From contig NZ_JACIEN010000001.1 of NCBI RefSeq assembly GCF_014196925.1, positions 1,550,001 through 1,614,000 on the forward strand: a DNA stretch of 64,000 nucleotides, read 5' to 3'. Origin of the DNA: Chelatococcus caeni. GTDB lineage: Bacteria > Pseudomonadota > Alphaproteobacteria > Rhizobiales > Beijerinckiaceae. The notes below the pieces were generated by a model. It was not told the origin of the DNA, ran no database searches, and was given only the letters and a program-made list of their open reading frames with translations. Positions 52,514 to 63,992 of the stretch are shown piece by piece. The position numbers and the translations under genes are program-made. Positions within the stretch are counted from its first letter, which is position 1; every line of letters begins with the position of its first letter.

Positions 52514-53641
52514 TCAGGCCAGCGTCTCGAACAGGCGCTGCATCAGCTGCCCGCGTGGCGCGAGCGACGAGATGAGGCCGTATTCGTTGAGCGTATGCGC
52601 CCCCTCGCCGTCGATGCCGAGGCCGTCGAGGGTCGGCACGCCGAGCGCCGCCGTGAAATTGCCGTCGCTGCCGCCGCCGGTCATGGGCGAATCGGCGAGC
52701 TCGAAACCGATGTCGGCGGCGAGATGCTGCGCATGGGCGAGCAGCCGGCCGATCTCGTCGGTCTTCACATAGGCCGGGCGGTTCATGCCGCCCGTGATCG
52801 TCAGCTTCACGTCCGGATCGTAGGGCTTGAGGGCGAGGATCTTCTCGCTCGCCGACACCCCGTCCGCATCCTCGATCACCCTGAGGTCGACGGAGAAATA
52901 GGTGAAGTGCGGAATGACGTTGGCCGCCGTGCCGCCGGAGACGAGGCCGACCGTGGTGGTGATGCCGCGCCCGTAGTCGGTCATCGCCTCGATGTCGAGG
53001 ATCTGCCGCGCCGCCTCGCGGATGGCGCTGCGGCCGAGCTGGTGGCTGGTGCCGGAATGGGCCGGCCGCCCCTCGATGCGCACGTCGAAGCGCCCCACCC
53101 CCTTGCGGGCGGTGACGATCTTGCCGCCGTCGCGCGCCGGCTCCGTCACCAGCGCGTAGGAGGCCCGGCGGCCCTCGTGCTCGATGATCTCGCGCGTCGT
53201 CGGGCTGCCGATCTCCTCGTCCGGCGTGAACAGGAAGGTGATCGGCAGCAGCGCCGATCCCGCGGCCGCCACGCGCTTGAAGGCCTCGAGGGCGAGATAG
53301 GCGCCGCCCTTCATGTCGTAGATGCCGGGCCCGTAGAGCTTGTCCTCGTCGCGCCGCAGCGGCAGCGGCCCGTCGATCGTGCCCATGGGATGCACGGTGT
53401 CGACATGCGACATGACGAGGATGCCCTTGGCATCCGTGCGCGGGCCGGCGCGCATGACGAGCGTGTCGCCGAGCCCGTGCTTGCCGGGCAGCCGCTCGAC
53501 CGCGATCGGCAGCCCCTGCGCCTCCGCGGCGACGAGGTCGATCATGCGGTTGACGGCCGCCGCGTCGCGGGTCGGACTTTCCTCCAGCACCCAGCGCGAC
53601 AGGCCCGCTACCATCGCATCCGTATCGTACTCGCTCGTCAT
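52514..53641 (-). CDS. M20 family metallopeptidase (glutamate carboxypeptidase-like)
   Basis: A 375-residue cytosolic peptidase. The metal site residues are MSHVDTVHP (His, Asp), GPGIYDMKGG (bridging Asp), TPDEEIGSP (catalytic Glu-Glu), and the His in GAHTLNEYG near the C-terminus. The dimerisation domain carries GRPAHSGTSHQLGRSAI. It resembles carboxypeptidase G2-type enzymes releasing C-terminal glutamate; the exact substrate is unknown. It lies downstream of ssb in the same direction, with a strong hairpin between. Confidence 0.9.
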   Translation of the reverse strand: MTSEYDTDAMVAGLSRWVLEESPTRDAAAVNRMIDLVAAEAQGLPIAVERLPGKHGLGDTLVMRAGPRTDAKGILVMSHVDTVHPMGTIDGPLPLRRDEDKLYGPGIYDMKGGAYLALEAFKRVAAAGSALLPITFLFTPDEEIGSPTTREIIEHEGRRASYALVTEPARDGGKIVTARKGVGRFDVRIEGRPAHSGTSHQLGRSAIREAARQILDIEAMTDYGRGITTTVGLVSGGTAANVIPHFTYFSVDLRVIEDADGVSASEKILALKPYDPDVKLTITGGMNRPAYVKTDEIGRLLAHAQHLAADIGFELADSPMTGGGSDGNFTAALGVPTLDGLGIDGEGAHTLNEYGLISSLAPRGQLMQRLFETLA

Positions 53642-53668
53642 CGCGGCCGGTCCTTCGTCCCTTACGCA

Positions 53669-53706
53669 GTTCGGGCGACGTCGGCGGATGCCTCCGTCGC
53701 CCGAAC
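53669..53706 (-). terminator. strong stem-loop between ssb and the M20 peptidase
   Basis: A 12-bp perfect stem (GTTCGGGCGACG/CGTCGCCCGAAC) with a 14-base loop starts 20 bases after the ssb stop. No U-run follows, so it may be a 3'-end stabiliser or a Rho-assisted terminator. Confidence 0.55.
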
Positions 53707-53725
53707 ATCGGCGAAACTCTTGCTA

Positions 53726-54229
53726 TCAGAACGGGATATCGTCGTCGAGATCACCGGAATAGCCGCCTGTGCTGCCCGAGGCGGCGGGCTTGCGCTCCAT
53801 CGGCGAGGCACGGCCGAAATCCGAGCCGCGCGAGCCGCCGAAGCCGCCGCCCTCGTCACCCATCTCGCCGCCGCCGCCGCGGCTGTCGAGAATGGTCAGC
53901 TCGCCGCGGAACGGGCGCAGCACGACCTCGGTGAAATAGCGCTCGCCGCCCGAGGCATCGGTCGCCTTGCGGGTCTCGAGCTGGCCCTCGATATAGACCT
54001 TCGAGCCCTTCTTGAGATACTGCTCGGCCACGCGCAGCAGGTTCTCGTTGAAGATGACGACCGAGTGCCATTCGGTCTTCTCGCGCCGCTCGCCGCTCGC
54101 CTTGTCGCGCCAGGTCTCCGAGGTCGCGATGCGCAGGTTGCAGACGCGGCCGCCGTTCTGGAACGTGCGCACTTCCGGGTCGCGTCCCAGATTGCCGATG
54201 AGGATCACCTTGTTGACGCTGCCCGCCAT
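53726..54229 (-). CDS. ssb: single-stranded DNA-binding protein
   Basis: A 167-residue SSB. The OB fold spans about 1-110 ([54 protein letters not shown]), followed by a Gly/Ser-rich linker and the acidic protein-interaction tip DDDIPF. It coats single-stranded DNA in replication, repair and recombination. It is divergent from uvrA, with an alphaproteobacterial LexA box between them, as commonly seen, indicating SOS control. Confidence 0.97.
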   Translation of the reverse strand: MAGSVNKVILIGNLGRDPEVRTFQNGGRVCNLRIATSETWRDKASGERREKTEWHSVVIFNENLLRVAEQYLKKGSKVYIEGQLETRKATDASGGERYFTEVVLRPFRGELTILDSRGGGGEMGDEGGGFGGSRGSDFGRASPMERKPAASGSTGGYSGDLDDDIPF

Positions 54230-54337
54230 ACCTCCACCTCCGCTCGTTTCGACACCGACCTTAAACCAGAGCCGCCCCGGCGCCTGATAGCGCCGGGCGG
54301 ACGGGATGGCGGCTTGTCCACAGTTGCATGTCCTATC

Positions 54338-54352
54338 GTTCTTGCTATGTTC
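54338..54352. promoter_or_regulatory. LexA (SOS) box shared by ssb and uvrA
   Basis: GTTC (54338-54341), 7 bases, GTTC (54349-54352): the direct-repeat operator recognised by alphaproteobacterial LexA, 109 bases from the ssb start. Confidence 0.85.
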
Positions 54353-54477
54353 TTATCGCTCCGACTCGCGATGCGCAAGCTGCCGTTTGCGACGGCGTGC
54401 CGAACGACGCGGGGAGGATGCCGGCCGCGCCTGCCGGCGGCGATCTGCTCCAGTGGGCAATCGCCGCGAGGCGCATT

Positions 54478-54505
54478 ATATCGGGTTCGCTTGCGAGCCC
54501 GATAT
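54478..54505 (+). repeat. inverted repeat in the uvrA leader
   Basis: Two 13-base arms (ATATCGGGTTCGC and GCGAGCCCGATAT, one mismatch) are separated by TT. It could form a stable hairpin in the uvrA mRNA or a protein-binding site. Confidence 0.6.
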
Positions 54506-54644
54506 GCCGTTTCGGGAGGGATGCGGCCGTGCATTCCCCCTCAGGGCGGCGTTCAGGGGTTTCTCGAGAACCCGCATGTGGTGCGGTGACTGCTTTTCTT
54601 TCGCGGCGTCGAGGCTTCGGCGCGGCTCAGCCGGTTTGTGATCC

Positions 54645-57569
<2,925 letters not shown>

Positions 57570-57780
57570 GCTCGAATCGGCTGATTGCCCACGCAGGAAG
57601 CATAAGGGTGCCTGAATCTTGACGGGATTGCCGCGGTGTTATGCAGGCCGCGCGGGTCTGTCATACGAACTTGCCTCTCCTCAATGTGCGTTGCCGCACT
57701 TATATGCTGCATCGCAACAACTAGTGTGTGTCCAGTTCGGCGCGACGAGCAGGTTGCGACCGCAAGAATAGGAGAGCCCC

Positions 57781-57936
57781 ATGTTCGTTTCTTACATCCT
57801 CGCCAAGATCAAGGCGTACATTCGCTACCGCGAGACCGTCCGTGAGCTGTCGCGTCTGACCGACCGTGAGCTCAACGACCTCGGCATCTCGCGCTGGGAC
57901 ATTCCCTTCGTCGCGAAGAAGCACGCTGCCGTCTGA
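57781..57936 (+). CDS. DUF1127 protein (51 residues)
   Basis: A small basic protein with the DUF1127 core: YRETVRELSRLTDRELNDLGISRWDI. Short DUF1127 proteins are abundant in Alphaproteobacteria and some are linked to phosphate/carbon metabolism or RNA turnover and sRNA binding. The start ATG 57781 follows TAGGAG, and a classical terminator lies 57 bases downstream, so it forms a monocistronic unit. Confidence 0.9.
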   Translation: MFVSYILAKIKAYIRYRETVRELSRLTDRELNDLGISRWDIPFVAKKHAAV

Positions 57937-57992
57937 GGATGAGCGCCGCGGCGGTTTCGCCCGCTGCGCCCATCTCCCGGACCGTCTGTTCG

Positions 57993-58025
57993 GAACGCCC
58001 GCCACAAGCGGGCGTTCGTGTTTTT
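57993..58025 (+). terminator. Rho-independent terminator of the DUF1127 gene
   Basis: A 10-bp perfect stem (GAACGCCCGC/GCGGGCGTTC) with loop CACAA is followed by GTGTTTTT. Confidence 0.9.
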
Positions 58026-58066
58026 GGGGCCTCGTTTCAGGGAACGGCGCGCACGGCACGCCCAGG

Positions 58067-58191
58067 CTCCCTCTCCCCGCCCGCGAGAGAGGGTTGGGAT
58101 GAGGGGCTGACCTAGTCGAGCAAAGGCCCGAGGGCGCTTTGGCGGATCCTTTTCCCCCTCACCCTGCCCTCTCCCAGCAGCCGGGAGAGGC
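58067..58191. repeat. pair of opposed REP-like palindromic elements
   Basis: One element (58067-58107) contains CCCTCTCCCCGCCCGCGAGA and GAGAGGGTTGGGATGAGGGG; the second (58154-58191) contains the opposite strand form CCCCTCACCCTGCCCTCTCC plus CCGGGAGAGG. The CCTCACCC...CCCTCTCCC pattern is a common dispersed intergenic repeat in alphaproteobacterial genomes; two copies in opposite orientation resemble a BIME. Confidence 0.65.
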
Positions 58192-58281
58192 TTCTTCGAA
58201 CAGCGTTCCATAAGCCCGCCGCCTCCCGACGGACGCCCCATCGTCCTTGACGCGGGCCTGGCCTGCGGACACATAGGCGGC

Positions 58282-59697
58282 ATGACCAAGATCGCACCCA
58301 TTCATGTCGTCGGCGGCGGCCTCGCCGGCTCGGAGGCCGCCTGGCAGATCGCCTCGCGCGGCGTGCCTGTCGTCCTGCACGAGATGCGCCCCGTGCGCAT
58401 GACGCCGGCCCACAAGACCGAGGGCCTCGCCGAGCTCGTCTGCTCCAACTCCTTCCGCTCCGACGATGCCGAGAGCAACGCCGTGGGCCTCCTGCACCAG
58501 GAGATGCGGGCGCTCGGCTCCCTCATCATGGCGAAGGGCGATGCCCACCAGGTGCCGGCCGGCGGCGCGCTCGCCGTCGACCGCGACGGCTTCTCCGAGG
58601 CCGTGAGCGAGGCCCTTGCCGGGCATCCGCTCATCACCATCGCCCGCGAGGAGATCGCCGGCCTGCCGCCGGCCGATTGGGACAGCGTCATCATCGCGAC
58701 CGGCCCCCTCACCTCGCCGGCGCTCGCCGAGGCGGTGCGCGCCCTCACCGGCGAAGGCGAGCTCGCCTTCTTCGACGCGATCGCGCCGATCGTCTACCGC
58801 GACAGCATCGACATGTCGGTCGCCTGGGCCCAGTCGCGCTACGACAAGGCCGGTCCCGGCGGCACCGGCGCCGACTATCTCAACTGCCCCCTGACGCGCG
58901 ACGAATACGAGGCCTTCGTCGATGCGCTGCTGGCCGGCGAGAAGACCGATTTTCGCGAATGGGAGAAGGACACGCCCTATTTCGACGGCTGCCTGCCCGT
59001 CGAGGTGATGGCCGAGCGTGGCCGCGAAACCCTGCGCTACGGGCCCATGAAGCCGGTCGGCCTCACCAACCCGCACAAGCCGGACGAGCGCCCCTATGCG
59101 GTCGTGCAGCTGCGCCAGGACAATGCGCTCGGCACCCTGTTCAACATGGTCGGCTTCCAGACCAAGCTGAAATATGCCGAGCAGGCGCGCATCTTCCGCA
59201 TGATCCCGGGCCTCCAGAACGCGGAATTCGCCCGCCTCGGCGGCCTGCACCGCAACACCTTCATCAATTCGCCCAGGCTGCTCGACGGCACCTTGCGCCT
59301 CAAGGCCGAGCCGCGCCTGCGCTTTGCCGGCCAGATCACTGGCTGCGAGGGCTATGTGGAAAGCGCCGCCATCGGCCTTCTCGCCGGCCGCTTCGCCGCC
59401 GCCGAGCGGCTCGGCGAGGCACTCAACCCGCCGCCGGCCACGACGGCGCTCGGCGCCCTCGTCAACCACATCACCGGCGGCCACATCGCCACCATCGACG
59501 GCGGTCCGCAGTCCTACCAGCCGATGAACATCAACTTCGGCCTCTTCCCGCCGCTCGACGCGGCGCCGAAGGGCACGGACGGCCGGCGCCTGCGCGGCAA
59601 GGACAAGGCGGTCGCGAAGAAGAAGGCGCTGACCGACCGCGCACGGACGGACCTTGCCGGCTGGCTCGACGGGCGAGACCGTCAGGCCGCCGAATAG
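58282..59697 (+). CDS. trmFO: methylenetetrahydrofolate-tRNA-(uracil-54-C5)-methyltransferase
   Basis: A 471-residue FAD-dependent tRNA methylase making ribothymidine-54 from methylene-THF. The N-terminal [14 protein letters not shown] binds FAD. Family signatures include [53 protein letters not shown] and [14 protein letters not shown]-like [14 protein letters not shown]. The C-terminal 50 residues are Lys/Arg-rich. ATG 58282 begins close behind GGCGG; a better ribosome site is not evident. Confidence 0.95.
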   Translation: MTKIAPIHVVGGGLAGSEAAWQIASRGVPVVLHEMRPVRMTPAHKTEGLAELVCSNSFRSDDAESNAVGLLHQEMRALGSLIMAKGDAHQVPAGGALAVDRDGFSEAVSEALAGHPLITIAREEIAGLPPADWDSVIIATGPLTSPALAEAVRALTGEGELAFFDAIAPIVYRDSIDMSVAWAQSRYDKAGPGGTGADYLNCPLTRDEYEAFVDALLAGEKTDFREWEKDTPYFDGCLPVEVMAERGRETLRYGPMKPVGLTNPHKPDERPYAVVQLRQDNALGTLFNMVGFQTKLKYAEQARIFRMIPGLQNAEFARLGGLHRNTFINSPRLLDGTLRLKAEPRLRFAGQITGCEGYVESAAIGLLAGRFAAAERLGEALNPPPATTALGALVNHITGGHIATIDGGPQSYQPMNINFGLFPPLDAAPKGTDGRRLRGKDKAVAKKKALTDRARTDLAGWLDGRDRQAAE

Positions 59698-59715
59698 GAT
59701 CCTTCGTGGAGTTTG

Positions 59716-59762
59716 GAGCCGGATTCGTCGATCAGGTCGACCAGCCTGGTTGGATCCGGCTC
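59716..59762. terminator. inverted repeat between convergent trmFO and NDUFAF6-like genes
   Basis: A 9-bp stem (GAGCCGGAT/ATCCGGCTC) encloses a loop that itself contains GGTCGACC and CCAGCCTGG. It may act as a bidirectional terminator; there is no U-run. Confidence 0.45.
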
Positions 59763-60622
59763 TAGCCGAGCCGCCGCGCCAGGCGCCACAGCGCCCACTG
59801 GCGGCGCCATTGCGGCACCTCGACAAGGTCGCGGAAGGGATCGTAGGGCCGCTCCATCCGCGCGAGATACGCCCTGACCACGGCGAGCGGCAGGAAGGCG
59901 GGCCGCACGGCCGCCGGCGCCTCGCCGATGAAGGCGAGCGCCTTCCGCCGGTGATCCTCGGCGAGCGCCCGCATCTCGGCGAGAACCGGCGCGAGCCGCG
60001 CCGCCTCGTCCCGCGCCAGCGCCTCCTCGCGGGAAAGGCCGTGGCGCGCAAGGATGTCCGCCGGCAGATAGAGCTGGCCGCGCGCCGCATGCCAGGGGAA
60101 GGCGCGCAGCAGCATGGTGATGCCATAGGCGACGCCGGCATGGCCCGCCGCATCGGCCGGCCCGGCCTCGCCGCCGTCGGCGAGGATGAGCGATGCGAGG
60201 CGGAACAGCGCCGATGCGGTCTCGCCGCAATAGCCCTCGAGATCGCCGAGGCTCGGCATGGGGTCTTCGTAGAGGTCGAAGCTGCGCGCGTCGATGAGCG
60301 CGACGAGCGCCTCGACGGGCAGCCGGAAGCGGGCGATCGTCTCCCGCAGCGCCGCGGCGACCGGGTGGCCCTCGGCATCGCCCCGCGCCCGCCCTGCGAG
60401 CTCGTCGCGCCACCATTGCAGGCGCACCTCGCCGGGCATCGGGTCACTCACCACCTCCCGCACGCGGGCGATCTCGAGATTGAAGGCGTAGAGGGCGTGG
60501 AGATAGGGCCGCTTCCCGGCCGGCGCGAACAGGGTGGCGAAGAACCGGTCCGGATCGTGGCCGCGCACTTCCTCCGCGCAATGCGCGAAGGCGGCGGCGT
60601 TCGGCCCGGCGGCGTCGTTCAC
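59762..60622 (-). CDS. squalene/phytoene synthase-like protein (NDUFAF6-like)
   Basis: A 286-residue protein of the trans-isoprenyl diphosphate synthase fold (LHALYAFNLEIARVREVVSDPMPGEVRLQWW, AYGITMLLRAFPWHAARGQLYLPADIL). The canonical DxxxD metal-binding motifs of true squalene/phytoene synthases are poorly kept, as in NDUFAF6, the mitochondrial complex I assembly factor. Its neighbour is NDUFAF3-like and then secDF, a conserved alphaproteobacterial arrangement, which supports a role in complex I biogenesis rather than carotenoid synthesis. Confidence 0.82.
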   Translation of the reverse strand: MNDAAGPNAAAFAHCAEEVRGHDPDRFFATLFAPAGKRPYLHALYAFNLEIARVREVVSDPMPGEVRLQWWRDELAGRARGDAEGHPVAAALRETIARFRLPVEALVALIDARSFDLYEDPMPSLGDLEGYCGETASALFRLASLILADGGEAGPADAAGHAGVAYGITMLLRAFPWHAARGQLYLPADILARHGLSREEALARDEAARLAPVLAEMRALAEDHRRKALAFIGEAPAAVRPAFLPLAVVRAYLARMERPYDPFRDLVEVPQWRRQWALWRLARRLG

Positions 60623-60652
60623 GGCAGACCTCTTCTCGCAGCAGCGTAGGGA

Positions 60653-61036
60653 TCAGGCGACGGCGATGAGCGCCGCGGCGACCTTGCGCCCTTCGGCGAC
60701 CAGCACGTTGTAGGTGCGCGCGGCCGCACCGGTCGGCATCACCTCGACGGCGATGCGCAATTCACGCAGATGCCAGCGCAGCGCCTCGCTCAGGGGCACG
60801 AGCTCGACCCCCGTGCCGACGATGAGCAGCTCGATGGCTTCCGCCTCGGCCCTGACGGACCCGAAATCGGCAGGAGCGAGCCCCTGCGCCGATGTCGCCT
60901 CCCAGGCCTTGACGCCGGAGGGCAGCGCCAGGATCGAGCCCTTGTGCGACATGTCGGCGAAGCGGAAGCCGCCGTTGCCGTAGGCATCGATCTGGTGCCG
61001 CCCCGGTACGAAGCCCTCGTAGCGCCGCTCGGCCAT
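60653..61036 (-). CDS. Mth938/DUF498-domain protein (NDUFAF3-like)
   Basis: A 127-residue protein with HQIDAYGNGGFRFADMSHKGSILALPSGVKAW and the characteristic ELLIVGTGVELVPLSEALRWHLRE. It belongs to the Mth938-like family, which includes the mitochondrial complex I assembly factor NDUFAF3. It lies between secF and the NDUFAF6-like gene on the same strand, 16 bases after the secF stop. ATG 61036 is used. Confidence 0.85.
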   Translation of the reverse strand: MAERRYEGFVPGRHQIDAYGNGGFRFADMSHKGSILALPSGVKAWEATSAQGLAPADFGSVRAEAEAIELLIVGTGVELVPLSEALRWHLRELRIAVEVMPTGAAARTYNVLVAEGRKVAAALIAVA

Positions 61037-61052
61037 CACGCGTCCATCCCGG

Positions 61053-62003
61053 TCAGGGGGCCGCCTGCTGCGCGGAGGCCTGCGTCTTCTCGCCGGCCTC
61101 ACCCTCGCCGCCGACCTTCGCCCCGAGATAGATGAGAACCGGTGCAGCGATGAAGATCGACGAATAGGTGCCCATGACGACACCGAAGATCATGGCGAGC
61201 GAGAAGCTCTGGATCACCGCCCCGCCGAAGATGGCGAGCGCCATGAGGGCGAGGAAGGTCGTCGTCGCCGTCATGATCGTGCGCGAGAGCGTCGAATTGA
61301 TGGCGATGTCGATGATGTCGGGCAGCGACAGGCGCTTGTACTTGCGCAGCATCTCGCGGATGCGGTCGTAGACCACCACCGTGTCGTTGAGCGAATAGCC
61401 GACGATGGTCAGGATCGCCGCGATCGAGGTCATGTTGAACTCGAGCTGCGTGATCGAGAAGAAGCCAATGGTCAGCACGAGGTCGTGCAGCGTGGCGATG
61501 ACCGCGCCCACGGCGAACTGCCACTCGAAGCGGAACCAGAGATAGATGAGGACGGCGAGCACGGCCACGACGACGCCGAGCGTGCCGGACTGGACGAGTT
61601 CGCCCGACACGCGCGGCCCGACGACCTCGACGCGGCGGAAATCGTAGTCGGCCTCGAAAGCGCCGCGCACGGCACCGACCACCGCCTGCTGCGCCTGTTC
61701 GCTGTCGCCCTGCAGGCCGAAGCGCATCAGCACCTCGTCCGGCCCGCCGAAGGTCTGCACCTCGACATCGCCGAAGCCGAGGCCGCTCGCCGTCTGGCGG
61801 ATGGAGGCGAGATCGGCCACGCCGTTCCTCGCCTGCATCTCGATGAGCGTGCCGCCGCGGAAATCGATGCCGAAGTTCATGCCCACGGCGAAGAACAGCA
61901 CGATCGTCAGGACCGACAGCACCGCCGACAGCGGAAAGCTGATCCGGCGATACTGCATGAAGCCGAACTTGGTGTCGTCCGGGATATAGCGCAGGAGACG
62001 CAT
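61053..62003 (-). CDS. secF: protein translocase subunit SecF
   Basis: A 316-residue inner-membrane protein of the Sec accessory complex. Six membrane helices with the family motifs FGIDFRGGT in the first periplasmic domain, LIYLWFRFEWQFAVGAVIATLHD and SLNDTVVVYDRIRE. It works with SecD to pull exported proteins using the proton gradient. An in-frame GTG at 62015 would add four residues. SecD ends 13 to 25 bases upstream. The C-terminus is Ala/Gln-rich. Confidence 0.96.
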   Translation of the reverse strand: MRLLRYIPDDTKFGFMQYRRISFPLSAVLSVLTIVLFFAVGMNFGIDFRGGTLIEMQARNGVADLASIRQTASGLGFGDVEVQTFGGPDEVLMRFGLQGDSEQAQQAVVGAVRGAFEADYDFRRVEVVGPRVSGELVQSGTLGVVVAVLAVLIYLWFRFEWQFAVGAVIATLHDLVLTIGFFSITQLEFNMTSIAAILTIVGYSLNDTVVVYDRIREMLRKYKRLSLPDIIDIAINSTLSRTIMTATTTFLALMALAIFGGAVIQSFSLAMIFGVVMGTYSSIFIAAPVLIYLGAKVGGEGEAGEKTQASAQQAAP

Positions 62004-62028
62004 GGTTTTCGTCACTCGGTCCAGCAGA

Positions 62029-63639
62029 TCAAAGCGGAATGGTGGTCGGACGCATGGTGCGGAACCACAGCGCCGCCATCAGCCGCGTCAGGGTGAAGGC
62101 CGTGAAGACCGTCGTCACGATGCCGACCGAGAGGGTGACGGCGAAGCCGCGCACCGGCCCGGAGCCGAGCAGGAACAGGACGACCGCCGCGATCAGCGTC
62201 GTGATGTTGGAATCGACGATGGTTGCAAGGGCCCGGCTGAAGCCGGCATCGAGCGCCGAGATGACCGAGCGGCCGAGCCGGCGTTCCTCGCGGATGCGCT
62301 CGTAGATGAGCACGTTGGCGTCGACCGCCATGCCGACCGTCAGCACGATGCCGGCGATGCCCGGCAGCGTCAGCGTGGCCCCGAGCGCCGACAGGAGCCC
62401 GAGGATCATGATGACGTTGAGGAGCACCGCGACATTGGCCATCACGCCGAACAGGCCGTAGCAGGCGATCATGTAGATGGCGACGAGGATGGTGCCGATG
62501 ATGGCGGCGAGCTTGCCGGCCTCGATCGAATCCTGGCCGAGGCCGGGCCCGACCGTCCGCTCCTCGACGATGGTGAGCTTCGCCGGCAGCGCGCCGGCGC
62601 GCAGCAGGATGGCGAGGTTGTTCGCCTGCTCCACGGTGAAGTTGCCCGAGATCTGGCCCGACCCGCCGGTGATGGGCTGCAGGATGCGCGGCGCGGAGAT
62701 GATCTCGTTGTCGAGCACGATGGCGAGTGGGCGGCCGACGTTCTCGCTCGTCGCCTGGCCGAAGCGCTGGGCGCCGCGCACGTTGAAGCGGAAATTGACG
62801 ATCGGCTCGCCGGTGCGCTGGTCGAAGGCCGGCTGCGCATCCGTGAGGTCCTCGCCCTCGACGATGACGCGACGCTCGACCGGCATCATCTGGCCGCCGC
62901 TGTCGCGCGAGGGCATCATCTCGACCTCGGACGGGCTGCCGCCGCCCTCGGCCATGAAGCGGAACTGCAGCTTGGCCGTGCGGCCGAGGATCTCCTTCAG
63001 CCGCTGCGGATCCTGCAGGCCCGGCACCTGCACCAGGATGCGGTCCGCGCCCTGGCGCTGGATGTTCGGCTCCGTCGTGCCGAGGGCGTCGACGCGGCGG
63101 CGCAGCACCTCGATGGCCTGGTCGACGGCCCGCCTGACGCGCTCCTCGACGCCGGCCTGGCTCAGGGTGAGCTGGACGGAATCGCCATTCGTCGTGATGT
63201 CGATGTTGCGCTCGCCCGTCTGACCGATGATGGCGTTGCTGATCGGCTGCGACAGCTCCCGGAGCCGCGGCAGCACCTTCTCGACATCCGCCGCATCGGC
63301 GAGGCGCAGCTGCACGCCGCGCGGCATCGCCACGATGCCACCCTGCGGCGCAACCCGCGTCTCGCGCAGGATGCGCCTCACGTCGTCGCGCAGCGTCGCC
63401 ACCTGCGAGCGCACGAGGTCGTTCGAATCGACCTCGAGCAGCACGTGCGAGCCACCCTGCAGGTCGAGACCGAGCACGATGGCCTGCGTCGGCACGAGCC
63501 AAGACGGCACCCAGCCTGGAACGGCCTGGCGAATGGCGTTGCGGGTATCGGGCGCCATCAGGTTCGGCACTGCCAGCAGGCAGATGAACGCCGTGACGGC
63601 GAGCATGACGACGACCTTCGTGGTCGAGAAGCGCAGCAT
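62029..63639 (-). CDS. secD: protein translocase subunit SecD
   Basis: A 536-residue partner of SecF. An N-terminal helix, then a large periplasmic domain with LGLDLQGGSHVLLEVD and later LAIVLDNEIISAP, then five C-terminal helices with GMAVDANVLIYERIREE. It forms the SecDF-YajC complex. It lies between yajC and secF on the minus strand; the gap to yajC is 62 bases. Confidence 0.97.
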   Translation of the reverse strand: MLRFSTTKVVVMLAVTAFICLLAVPNLMAPDTRNAIRQAVPGWVPSWLVPTQAIVLGLDLQGGSHVLLEVDSNDLVRSQVATLRDDVRRILRETRVAPQGGIVAMPRGVQLRLADAADVEKVLPRLRELSQPISNAIIGQTGERNIDITTNGDSVQLTLSQAGVEERVRRAVDQAIEVLRRRVDALGTTEPNIQRQGADRILVQVPGLQDPQRLKEILGRTAKLQFRFMAEGGGSPSEVEMMPSRDSGGQMMPVERRVIVEGEDLTDAQPAFDQRTGEPIVNFRFNVRGAQRFGQATSENVGRPLAIVLDNEIISAPRILQPITGGSGQISGNFTVEQANNLAILLRAGALPAKLTIVEERTVGPGLGQDSIEAGKLAAIIGTILVAIYMIACYGLFGVMANVAVLLNVIMILGLLSALGATLTLPGIAGIVLTVGMAVDANVLIYERIREERRLGRSVISALDAGFSRALATIVDSNITTLIAAVVLFLLGSGPVRGFAVTLSVGIVTTVFTAFTLTRLMAALWFRTMRPTTIPL

Positions 63640-63701
63640 GGGACAGCCTTGACGCAGGGCAAGGCGCGGCGACGGCTAGCCGGCGCCGCGCGCGGTATCG
63701 A

Positions 63702-63992
63702 TCAGCTCTTCGTTGCCTCGGCCTTGACGGGCTCGGACTTGGAGCGAACCTCGGAAATCATGCCGCGGACGAGGCGCGCCTTGACGCCCTCGGCAATCTC
63801 CACCTCGATCTCGCCGTCGTCGACCACCTTGGTCACCTTGGCGACGAGGCCGCCCGAGGTGACGATGGTATCGCCGCGCCGCACGTTCTTGATCATCTCC
63901 TGGTGGGCCTTCACCCGCCGCTGCTGCGGCCGGATGATGAGGAACCACATGATGACGAAGATCAGGATGAACGGAACGAGCTGAATGAGCAT
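63702..63992 (-). CDS. yajC: preprotein translocase subunit YajC
   Basis: A 96-residue protein with one N-terminal membrane helix (IQLVPFILIFVIMWFLI) followed by the signature RPQQRRVKAHQEMIKNVRRGDTIVTSGG. It is a non-essential partner of SecDF. The ATG at 63992 is only 8 bases from the window edge, so its upstream signals are not visible. First gene of the yajC-secD-secF-NDUFAF3-NDUFAF6 run. Confidence 0.96.
   Translation of the reverse strand: MLIQLVPFILIFVIMWFLIIRPQQRRVKAHQEMIKNVRRGDTIVTSGGLVAKVTKVVDDGEIEVEIAEGVKARLVRGMISEVRSKSEPVKAEATKS

Larger units (their letters stand above)
54230..54644. other. 415-base ssb-uvrA divergent region
   Basis: There is no convincing gene. It contains the LexA box (54338-54352), a long inverted repeat (54478-54505), a TTCTCGAGAA palindrome around 54560-54575, and the remaining leader of uvrA, which is unusually long (about 290 bases from the LexA box to the ATG). 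Confidence 0.6.
57937..58281. other. 345-base intergenic region with terminator and repeats
   Basis: No gene is seen. It holds the DUF1127 terminator (57993-58025), two opposed REP-like elements (58067-58107 and 58154-58191) and the upstream region of trmFO, in which I identify no clear promoter. Confidence 0.6.

Noticed and set aside
57619-57644. TTGACG...TTATGC as a sigma-70 promoter before DUF1127
   Set aside because: The spacer is only 14 bases and the -10 is poor; I could not support it.
57992-57996. GGAAC at the end of the DUF1127 gene as a promoter
   Set aside because: It is part of the terminator stem and has no -10 partner or downstream gene at a suitable distance.
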